Below, piece after piece: positions 5,938 to 10,844 of a stretch of DNA of 10,844 nt. Each line of letters starts with the position of its first letter. The first letter of the stretch is position 1. Position numbers and translations under genes: made by a program. Source of the DNA: JBBSHE01 sp038253325 (GTDB lineage: Bacteria > Actinomycetota > Actinomycetes > Propionibacteriales > Nocardioidaceae); assembly GCA_038253325.1 (NCBI GenBank), contig JBBSHE010000070.1, positions 1 to 10,844 on the forward strand, in the 5' to 3' direction. Under the pieces are notes generated by a model that saw nothing but the letters and a program-made list of their open reading frames with translations, searched no databases and was not told the origin of the DNA.

Positions 5938-7859
5938 CAGGCGTCGCCTTCCGTGGTTCGCGGCCGGGCAATGATGCCGAGGTGCCGACGGTCGAGCCCG
6001 GACAGCTTGTGGCCCTGGCCGAAGAACGTGGTCCGGGCCAGCAGGGTCACCATCGGCTTGGTGAACAAGAACACCACGAACAGGTCGATCAGGGTGCTGA
6101 GCCCAAGCGCGAACGCGAAGCCCTTGATGACGTCGATGGCGAAGATGAAGAGCACCAGGGCCGCGAGGAACGACACCGAATCGGCCGCCAGGATCGTCGT
6201 CCTCGCGCGCCGCCAGCCGGCCTCGACCGCGGTCCGCAGCGACCTGCCGTCTCGCACCTCGTCGCGTATTCGTTCGAAGTAGACGATGAACGAGTCGGCG
6301 GTGATGCCGACCGCCACGATGAACCCTGCGATGCCGGGAAGGGTCAAGGTGAAGCCGTAGGCGTGGCCCAGGAGGAGCACGCACACATAAGTGAGTACGC
6401 CCGCGATCAGCAGCGACGAGATGATCACCACCGAAAGGCCGCGGTAGTAGAGCATGCAGTATCCGACCACCAGGATCATCCCGATGATGCCCGCGACGAT
6501 GCCGGCGTTGAGCTGGTTGCTCGCGAGCTGGGGTCCGACGTCCTCGACTCCTTGGAGCCGGAAGCTCAGCGGCAGGGCGCCGAACTTCAAGACGTTCGCC
6601 AGCTCGGTCGCGCTCTGCTGCGTGAAGTTGCCCTCGATGGTCGCTTGACCGCCGGCGATGGCCTGCTGCGCGGTCGGAGCGGAGACCACCAACCCGTCGA
6701 GAACGATTGCGAACTGCCCGCCGGTGCCCGCGATGTACCTCGTCACATCGAGGAACGTCTTGCTCGCCGAGCTGTTGAACGACAGCGCCACCAGCCAGGA
6801 CGTCGCGCTCTGTGGGAGCTCGGGCGCTGCGTTCGTGAGTTGGGTGCCCTCGATCACCGCCGGGCTGAGAATGTATCGGTTTCCCTGGGCGTCGCACGCG
6901 AGCAGCGGTTGCGACGGGATGTCCAGCTGCCCGGGCGCCGGGCCACCTCCCTTGGGGCACTTCAACGAGTAGAGCTTGACCTGGAGCTCTGTCGGCGGCT
7001 TCCAGATCAACGGGTCCTTGATGTGGTATAGGTGCGGCGGAGTCAGCGCAGCGGGCACGCCGTCGCTCGAGGTCGGGTAGACCGGCCTGTGGCTGCTCGG
7101 TGTGGTGGCGGTCGGTCCGGTGGTGGGCGTCCCGGTGGTGGTCGGCCCCGTGGTAGTCGTTCCGGTGGTGGCCGGCCCCTTGGTGGTTCCGGTGGTGGCC
7201 GGCCCCTTGGTGGCGGTCGGCGTCCCGGTCGTCGGGACGGACGTCGTCTTCTTGGCCGAGGTGTTGCCGTCGTCGAGCATCCACGCGCCGGCCGGGCGGC
7301 CGTTTGCGGTCGTCGTGCCGGTGGTCGGGGAGGTCGTCGTTCGGCTTGATCTCGTGGTCGTACCGGAACCGTTCGGGGTGCGGACGGTTGCCGTCGGACC
7401 GGTCGTGCCTTGCGTACCTGTGGTGCCGGTCGAGCCCGTCGTGCCCGACGTGCTCGGCGTCGTCGTTGGCGGAGGCGTTCCAGCCGGCCCGATCGGTGGC
7501 ATCGCCACCATCCGGAACCGGAGCTGGGCACTGCGGGAGACGGTGCGGACCAGGGACTTGTTCTCCGTGCCGGGAATCTCGACGACGATCACGTCGCTAC
7601 CGAGGGTCGTCACCTGCGACTCGGCGACACCCACGCCGTTGACGCGCTCGCGGATGATGTTGACCGCCTGCTCCATCGCCGCCTTCGTCACCGATCCGCC
7701 CTGGGCCTTGGCCTGCAACGTGATCCGGGTGCCGCCCTGGAGGTCGAGACCGAGCCGTGGTTTCCACGACCCGAGCGAGATCGCTCCCGCGAGCCCCGCC
7801 GCGACGACCAGGACGAAGATGACCAGGGTCCGTGCCGGATGCGACTTGTTGGCCGCCAC
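5937..7859 (-). CDS. secD: Protein translocase subunit SecD
   Basis: SecD is the partner of SecF in Sec-dependent export. With the GTG start at 7859 it has 640 residues: TM1 at about 11-29, then PRLGLDLQGGTRITL (34-48), the family signature that opens the large extracytoplasmic domain. That domain holds a Thr/Gly/Pro-rich insert (about 127-256) and two cysteines (C301, C322). The remaining five membrane segments lie between about 452 and 608, with GITADSFIVYFERIRDE (518-534) containing the conserved membrane Asp (D522). I chose GTG 7859 because it lies one base after the yajC stop, leaves the short leader (VAANKSHPAR) usual for actinobacterial SecD, and has GGGAAG about nine bases upstream. 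The frame also opens further to an ATG at 7991, adding 44 residues of MTPDR/MTPDA repeats that overlap yajC; I think those are not translated, but this is not certain. Confidence 0.93.
   Translation of the reverse strand: MAANKSHPARTLVIFVLVVAAGLAGAISLGSWKPRLGLDLQGGTRITLQAKAQGGSVTKAAMEQAVNIIRERVNGVGVAESQVTTLGSDVIVVEIPGTENKSLVRTVSRSAQLRFRMVAMPPIGPAGTPPPTTTPSTSGTTGSTGTTGTQGTTGPTATVRTPNGSGTTTRSSRTTTSPTTGTTTANGRPAGAWMLDDGNTSAKKTTSVPTTGTPTATKGPATTGTTKGPATTGTTTTGPTTTGTPTTGPTATTPSSHRPVYPTSSDGVPAALTPPHLYHIKDPLIWKPPTELQVKLYSLKCPKGGGPAPGQLDIPSQPLLACDAQGNRYILSPAVIEGTQLTNAAPELPQSATSWLVALSFNSSASKTFLDVTRYIAGTGGQFAIVLDGLVVSAPTAQQAIAGGQATIEGNFTQQSATELANVLKFGALPLSFRLQGVEDVGPQLASNQLNAGIVAGIIGMILVVGYCMLYYRGLSVVIISSLLIAGVLTYVCVLLLGHAYGFTLTLPGIAGFIVAVGITADSFIVYFERIRDEVRDGRSLRTAVEAGWRRARTTILAADSVSFLAALVLFIFAIDVIKGFAFALGLSTLIDLFVVFLFTKPMVTLLARTTFFGQGHKLSGLDRRHLGIIARPRTTEGDA
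5947..5952 (-). promoter_or_regulatory. Ribosome binding site of secF
   Basis: GGAAGG on the minus strand lies inside the last codons of secD, nine bases before the secF ATG. It decides the start in a frame that is otherwise open for more than 1.3 kb upstream. Confidence 0.6.
7092..7481 (-). repeat. Low-complexity Thr/Gly/Pro-rich linker in secD
   Basis: About 130 codons of secD (residues 127-256) are dominated by Thr, Gly, Pro and Ser in short motifs such as TTGTT, GPTTTG and GPATTG. Only a short part (about 185-204, including GAWMLDDGN) is less repetitive. It interrupts the first extracytoplasmic domain, so it should lie outside the membrane as a flexible loop. Proline-rich insertions at this point are known in some actinobacterial SecD proteins. 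The plus strand here reads as Val/Pro/Gly-rich open frames, which are by-products of the repeats. Confidence 0.8.
7160..7213 (-). repeat. Perfect 27-bp tandem duplication within secD linker
   Basis: Positions 7160-7186 and 7187-7213 are identical 27-bp copies. They encode two successive nine-residue units of the type KGPATTGTT. The length is a multiple of three, so copy-number change keeps the secD frame. The identity at every base, including third positions, indicates a recent duplication. Confidence 0.85.
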
Positions 7860-7860
7860 G

Positions 7861-8280
7861 TCAGCCGTCTTCCCGGTCCGTATGATCCGGTCTGGCGTCA
7901 TCCGGTCTGGCGTCATCGCGTCTGGCGTCATCGCGTCTGGCGTCATCCGGTCTGGCGTCATCCGGTCTGGCGTCATCGCGTCTGGCGTCATCGCGTCTGG
8001 CGTCCGACGGTCGCTCCCCGCCGACGATCACACCGACGGCGCGCCGGTCGACGGTGATGACGACGCCATCGGCGACGGTCACGTCGATCTGGTCATCGCG
8101 CAGGGCCACTACGGACCCGAAGATTCCACTGGTCAGCATCACCCGGTCGCCGGCGTGCAGCTCTGACTGCATCTGCATCGTCTTGCGCGCCCGGCTGCGC
8201 TGCGGTCGTACGAACAGCAGGTAGAAACCCACGAGGATCGCCAACAGATAGAGCAGCGGGACGTAATCCTTGCTGGACAT
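7861..8280 (-). CDS. yajC: Preprotein translocase subunit YajC with repetitive acidic/basic tail
   Basis: YajC is a small single-span membrane protein that associates with SecDF. From the ATG at 8280 it has 139 residues: a transmembrane segment at about 6-24 (VPLLYLLAILVGFYLLFV), then the family motif RPQRSRARK, then the cytoplasmic domain (about 36-88) with LHAGDRVMLTSGIFGSVVAL and VADGVVITVDRRAV. After residue 91 is an unusual tail of eight pentads alternating DDARR and DDARP, encoded by 15-bp DNA repeats, ending in HTDREDG. Earlier in-frame starts exist (ATG 8337, TTG 8364) but would put an extra 19-28 residues before the membrane segment; 8280 gives the usual short N-terminus, though its upstream site (GAAGG two bases away, or GGGAG 13 bases away) is not ideal. 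The stop is one base before the preferred secD GTG. Confidence 0.93.
   Translation of the reverse strand: MSSKDYVPLLYLLAILVGFYLLFVRPQRSRARKTMQMQSELHAGDRVMLTSGIFGSVVALRDDQIDVTVADGVVITVDRRAVGVIVGGERPSDARRDDARRDDARPDDARPDDARRDDARRDDARPDDARPDHTDREDG
7886..8005 (-). repeat. Eight 15-bp tandem repeats at the yajC/secD junction
   Basis: Eight 15-bp units fill 7886-8005. On the plus strand two types occur, TCCGGTCTGGCGTCA (A) and TCGCGTCTGGCGTCA (B), in the order A A B B A A B B, so there is also a 60-bp repeat present twice. Only the last base (8005, C in place of A) breaks the identity. In the yajC frame the units encode DDARP (A) or DDARR (B). In the secD frame they encode MTPDR or MTPDA, and the seven unit junctions give ATGs at 7991, 7976, 7961, 7946, 7931, 7916 and 7901. 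Neither frame contains a stop. Confidence 0.95.
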
Positions 8281-8371
8281 GACCTTCGGCGGACTCCCTG
8301 TTGCACCGGCCACGGGCACGGTACGACTCGACGACATGACAACGGACCGGTGGTAGACGGCCAAGGGCGGA

Positions 8372-8401
8372 GTCTAGGACATGTCTGCTTGTCCCGTAGA
8401 C
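8372..8401. promoter_or_regulatory. Imperfect inverted repeat between ruvB and yajC
   Basis: GTCTAGGACA (8372-8381) and TGTCCCGTAGAC (8390-8401) form an imperfect stem with a two-base bulge and an eight-base loop. The core also contains the 8-bp palindrome GACATGTC (8378-8385). It lies in the 145-bp gap after the ruvB stop and before yajC, the longest gap in the minus-strand run. It could end the ruv transcript or be an operator for yajC. A TAnnnT box (TAGACT, 8371-8376 on the minus strand) overlaps it, but I see no good -35. Confidence 0.35.
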
Positions 8402-8425
8402 ATCACCTAACCGTACGCTCGCCGA

Positions 8426-9466
8426 TCAACCGAAGAGATCGGGAGGGTCGGCGGCGCCCGCCGGTGCGCTGAGCCCCAGGTGCCGCCAGGCGGCCGGCGT
8501 GGCCACTCGCCCACGCGGCGTACGAGCCAGGAAACCGGTCCGGACGAGGAACGGCTCGGCGACCTCCTCGACCGTCTCGCGCTCCTCGCCAACTGCGACA
8601 GCGAGGGTGCCGAGCCCGACCGGTCCGCCCCCGAACCGGCGGCACAGGGCGTCGAGGACGGCACGGTCGAGGCGGTCCAGCCCGAGGATGTCCACCTCGA
8701 AGAGCTCGAGCGCAGCGCGAGCGACGTCCACGCTGACCCACCCGTCGGCTCGGACCTGGGCGAAGTCGCGTACCCGTCGGAGCAGGCGGTTAGCGATCCG
8801 GGGTGTGCCCCTGGAGCGCGAGCCGATCTCGTCGGCACCGGCGCCGTCGATCCGGACGTCGAGCAGTGCCGCCGAACGGGTCACGATCCGGACCAGGTCG
8901 TCGACGCCGTAGAACTCCAGGTGCGCGGTGAATCCGAACCGATCACGCAGCGGACCAGGGAGCAGGCCAGAACGGGTGGTCGCGCCGACCAGGCAGAACG
9001 GCGGGATCTCGAGCGGGATCGCGGTTGCTCCTGGTCCCTTGCCGACGACGACGTCCACCCGGAAGTCCTCCATCGCCATGTACAGCATCTCCTCGGCGGG
9101 TCGGGACATCCGGTGGATCTCGTCCATGAAGAGGACATCGCCGTCGTTCAGGCCGGAGAGGATCGCCGCCAGGTCGCCGGCATGCTGGATCGCGGGACCG
9201 CTCGTGATCCGCAGCGGCGCCGCCATCTCGGCCGCGATGATGATGGCGAGCGTGGTCTTGCCGAGTCCGGGTGGCCCGGAGACCAAGACGTGGTCGGGAA
9301 CACGGCCGCGTTGCCGGGCTGCGGACAGCATCAGCGCGAGCTGCTCTCGGACCCGCTCCTGGCCGATCAGTTCGTCGAGGGTCCGCGGCCGAAGAGCCGC
9401 CTCGGCGACGCGATCGTCGAAATCGGCCTGGGCGGCCATCAGCAGCTCGTCATCCGGAGAGGTCAT
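8426..9466 (-). CDS. ruvB: Holliday junction branch migration ATPase RuvB
   Basis: RuvB is the AAA+ hexameric motor that drives branch migration of Holliday junctions with RuvA. Its 346 residues match the family length (about 335-350). It starts with the typical LRPRTLDELIGQERVREQL (26-43) and has Walker A GPPGLGKT at 64-71, Walker B FMDEIH at 113-118, sensor 1 GATTRSG at 161-167, and the arginine-finger segment GPLRDRFG with R174. The C-terminal winged-helix domain (about 260-335) includes GLDRLDRAVLDAL, GGGPVGLGTLA and the ending RGRVATPAAWRHLGL. The ATG at 9466 overlaps the ruvA TGA in ATGA, with no strong ribosome site of its own, so expression is probably coupled to ruvA. About 145 bp separate its stop from yajC. 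Confidence 0.97.
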   Translation of the reverse strand: MTSPDDELLMAAQADFDDRVAEAALRPRTLDELIGQERVREQLALMLSAARQRGRVPDHVLVSGPPGLGKTTLAIIIAAEMAAPLRITSGPAIQHAGDLAAILSGLNDGDVLFMDEIHRMSRPAEEMLYMAMEDFRVDVVVGKGPGATAIPLEIPPFCLVGATTRSGLLPGPLRDRFGFTAHLEFYGVDDLVRIVTRSAALLDVRIDGAGADEIGSRSRGTPRIANRLLRRVRDFAQVRADGWVSVDVARAALELFEVDILGLDRLDRAVLDALCRRFGGGPVGLGTLAVAVGEERETVEEVAEPFLVRTGFLARTPRGRVATPAAWRHLGLSAPAGAADPPDLFG

Positions 9467-10077
9467 GGCCGAGACAGCGACTGGAGGGCGGACCGGAGCA
9501 GCATGGCGACGTCGGGTCGGTCCTCGCCCTCTGCGCTGGTGGCGACATCGGAAACGGACTCCACGGCCTGTTCGGCCTCGCGGACCGACCAGCCCAGGCC
9601 GACCAGCGCGCCGCGCACCTGGTCGCGCCAGGCCGCCGACGCGGTCGCGGAGGAGCCAGCCGGAACGGTTGTGCCGACAGGCCCGATCCGGTCCTTGAGC
9701 TCGAGCACGATTCGCTGTGCTCCCTTCTTGCCGATGCCGGGCACCTTGCAGAGCGCGACCAGATTCTCATCGGCGATCGCGGCCCGGAGCGAGTCGGGGC
9801 CGTGCACGGCCAGCATCGCCTGGGCCACCTTCGGCCCGACGCCGCTGGCGGTCTGGGCCAGCTCGAACATCGTGCGCTCGTCGTCGTCGGCGAATCCGTA
9901 GAGCGTCAACGAGTCTTCACGTACGACGAGGGATGCGGCCAGCGTGACGGACTGCCCGACGCGCAGGCCGGCGAGCGTCGACGGCGCGCACAGCAGCGAC
10001 ATTCCCATCCCGCCGACATCGACGACGGCGGAGTCCACGGTCAGCGCGGCCACCGTCCCGGAAACGAACGCGATCAT
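9463..10077 (-). CDS. ruvA: Holliday junction DNA helicase subunit RuvA
   Basis: RuvA binds the four-way junction as a tetramer and loads RuvB. The 204 residues match the family. The N-terminal OB fold (1-62) starts MIAFVSGTV and carries the acidic pin residues E54-D55 in VVREDSLTLYGF. Two helix-hairpin-helix motifs follow (ASGVGPKVA 77-85 and VPGIGKKGAQRIVLELKD 112-129). An Ala/Ser/Thr-rich flexible linker (about 135-147) leads to the C-terminal RuvB-binding domain (147-204). The frame is open further upstream inside ruvC, but the ATG at 10077 gives the conserved N-terminus and overlaps the ruvC TGA as ATGA. A GAGGG lies about 11 bases upstream. Confidence 0.96.
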   Translation of the reverse strand: MIAFVSGTVAALTVDSAVVDVGGMGMSLLCAPSTLAGLRVGQSVTLAASLVVREDSLTLYGFADDDERTMFELAQTASGVGPKVAQAMLAVHGPDSLRAAIADENLVALCKVPGIGKKGAQRIVLELKDRIGPVGTTVPAGSSATASAAWRDQVRGALVGLGWSVREAEQAVESVSDVATSAEGEDRPDVAMLLRSALQSLSRP

Positions 10078-10598
10078 CGGGTCGTCGCCCTCGCCTTCGC
10101 GACGGCGGCGTCGAGACGGGCGTTGGCCGACCCTCGCCAGGCATGACAGATCGCCAGAGCGAGCGCGTCGGCAGCGTCGGCGGGCGTCGGCCGTTCGGTC
10201 AGCCGCAGCAGCCGGGTGACCATCGACGTCACCTGCTGCTTGTCGGCGCGTCCGCTGCCGGTGACGGCCGCCTTCACCTCGCTCGGCGTGTGCAGCGCGA
10301 CGGGTACGCCGCGACGTGCCGCGGTGACGATCGCGACGCCGCTGACCTGGGCAGTGCCCATCACGGTGGTCACGTTCGCCTGCGCAAAGACGCGTTCCAC
10401 CGCCACCGCATCGGGACCGTAACTGTCGATCCAGCTCTCCAGTGCTCGCTCGAGCGCAAGCAGCCGTATCGCGAGCGGATCGCCGGTCGGCGTACGGACG
10501 ACGTCGACGGCGACCAGCTCGAGCGGGCCGCCGAGGGCGCCGTCGACCAGGCCGAACCCACACCGGGTGAGCCCCGGGTCGACTCCGAGGACCCGCAT
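10074..10598 (-). CDS. ruvC: Crossover junction endodeoxyribonuclease RuvC
   Basis: RuvC resolves Holliday junctions by symmetric nicking. The 174-residue protein has the RNase H-like fold with all four acidic catalytic residues visible: D7 in VLGVDPGLTRCGFG, E68 in VAVERVFAQANVTTVMGTAQ, and D141 and D144 in PADAADALALAICH. It is the first gene of the ruvCAB unit. The ATG at 10598 is chosen because MRVLGVDPGL is the standard RuvC opening and GGAGG lies four bases upstream. An ATG at 10622 in the same frame lies inside the LexA box and has no ribosome site. The frame continues open to near the window edge, but that extension translates into Gly/Pro-rich low complexity. An SOS box 17 bp upstream points to DNA-damage control. 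Confidence 0.96.
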   Translation of the reverse strand: MRVLGVDPGLTRCGFGLVDGALGGPLELVAVDVVRTPTGDPLAIRLLALERALESWIDSYGPDAVAVERVFAQANVTTVMGTAQVSGVAIVTAARRGVPVALHTPSEVKAAVTGSGRADKQQVTSMVTRLLRLTERPTPADAADALALAICHAWRGSANARLDAAVAKARATTR

Positions 10599-10602
10599 CC
10601 GA

Positions 10603-10607
10603 CCTCC
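10603..10607 (-). promoter_or_regulatory. Ribosome binding site of ruvC
   Basis: GGAGG on the minus strand, four bases before ATG 10598. The spacing is a little short, but the match to the Shine-Dalgarno core is full, and it supports this start over the in-frame ATG at 10622. Confidence 0.65.
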
Positions 10608-10614
10608 GTACGAC

Positions 10615-10630
10615 ACGAACATGTGTTCGA
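10615..10630. promoter_or_regulatory. LexA-binding SOS box upstream of ruvC
   Basis: The minus strand reads TCGAACACATGTTCGT. This fits the actinobacterial/Gram-positive LexA consensus TCGAAC-N4-GTTCGA at 11 of 12 specified positions, with only the final base differing. The centre is about 25 bp before the ruvC start. ruvC is a known LexA target in mycobacteria, so repression of ruvCAB in undamaged cells is the natural reading. A TAnnnT-type -10 candidate (TACGCT on the minus strand, plus coordinates 10633-10638) lies just upstream of the box, so bound LexA would cover the transcription start; no clear -35 is visible. Confidence 0.8.
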
Positions 10631-10756
10631 CGAGCGTAACCGGCGGACGCCCACCTCCGTGCGCCGACGCGCCGAGGTTCGGCGGGGACGGCAGTTCCGC
10701 AAGAAGCCCAGCCCACGGGAACGCGCCGCTACCCGTAGTCGTCGCCCGGTGCCGCG

Positions 10757-10844
10757 GGGGGGTGGGGGTGGCGCCAGAGCCACACCCCCCCCCCCCCCCC
10801 CACAAAACCGGCGGCCCGGGCCCCCACGCCCCCGAACACTCCCA
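10757..10844. other. Low-complexity window end with C17 run, probably assembly artefact
   Basis: From about 10757 the sequence becomes a run of G-rich then C-rich blocks: a G7 run and a further G5 block, a GTGGC...GCCAC foldback (10769-10784), 17 consecutive C (10785-10801), and mixed CG blocks. Nothing here resembles a gene. The gene usually found before ruvC in actinobacteria (a YebC/PmpR-type regulator) is not visible in 10599-10844, so it either lies beyond the edge or is absent. On the minus strand the run is poly-G, the error type of two-colour Illumina chemistry. Confidence 0.5.

Noticed and set aside
4242..5974. Plus-strand frames antisense to apt and secF
   Set aside because: They are Ser/Thr/Arg-rich shadows without motifs, lying opposite genes identified by strong conserved signatures.
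5938..7284. Upstream extension of the secF frame through secD (to 831 codons in total)
   Set aside because: The extra part translates to His/Arg/Gly/Asp-rich low complexity derived from secD read out of frame. Normal SecF begins at 5937 with a good ribosome site.
7886..8005. Tandem repeats as a CRISPR array
   Set aside because: The units are 15 bp and directly adjacent, with no unique spacers, and they lie within a coding frame.
7102..8166. Plus-strand Val/Pro/Gly-rich frame (354 codons) opposite secD and yajC
   Set aside because: It is the complement of the Thr/Gly-rich SecD linker and the 15-bp repeats. It has no domain and no credible start context.
10599..10805. N-terminal extension of RuvC up to 10805
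   Set aside because: It would translate the poly-C region and the SOS box as Gly/Pro-rich sequence. RuvC proteins begin at the RVLGVDPG strand, and GGAGG precedes ATG 10598.

Overview
The window is a GC-rich stretch of a bacterial chromosome. It is almost certainly from an actinobacterium (Actinomycetota): codon third positions are strongly G/C, and the minus-strand order ruvC-ruvA-ruvB-yajC-secD-secF-apt-relA is the one known from Streptomyces and, with extra genes, Mycobacterium. A LexA box of the Gram-positive/actinobacterial type before ruvC supports this. I cannot name the genus. The right edge (about 10757-10844) contains a 17-base C run and looks like a poor-quality contig end.

Layout. 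Positions 1-1596 (+) hold the 3' nine-tenths of aspS (aspartyl-tRNA synthetase), open at the left edge. Positions 1597-1802 are a convergent intergenic region with two copies of a palindromic CCATTTGCCATG element and short GC-rich direct repeats. Everything from 1803 to 10598 is on the minus strand, read right to left. First comes ruvC-ruvA-ruvB (Holliday-junction resolvase and branch migration), each pair joined by an ATGA overlap, with a near-perfect SOS box before ruvC. Next is yajC-secD-secF (Sec translocon accessory complex): a 1-nt gap at yajC/secD and a TGATG overlap at secD/secF. Then apt (adenine salvage), joined to secF by ATGA, and finally relA (bifunctional (p)ppGpp synthetase/hydrolase) after an 83-bp gap.

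How the genes work together. The ruv genes form a DNA-repair unit likely induced by DNA damage through LexA. The yajC-secD-secF genes pull exported proteins through SecYEG using the proton motive force. apt and relA link purine salvage and the stringent response, a pairing long conserved in actinobacteria.

I found no undescribed system such as a defence island, mobile element or biosynthetic cluster; this is core housekeeping DNA. The most unusual local structures are: (1) eight 15-bp tandem repeats at the 3' end of yajC, in the pattern AABBAABB, that stay open in both the yajC and secD frames and put seven ATGs in the secD frame; (2) a roughly 130-residue Thr/Gly/Pro-rich insert in the SecD extracytoplasmic domain; (3) the paired palindromes between aspS and relA, which could form alternative hairpins; and (4) the SOS box.
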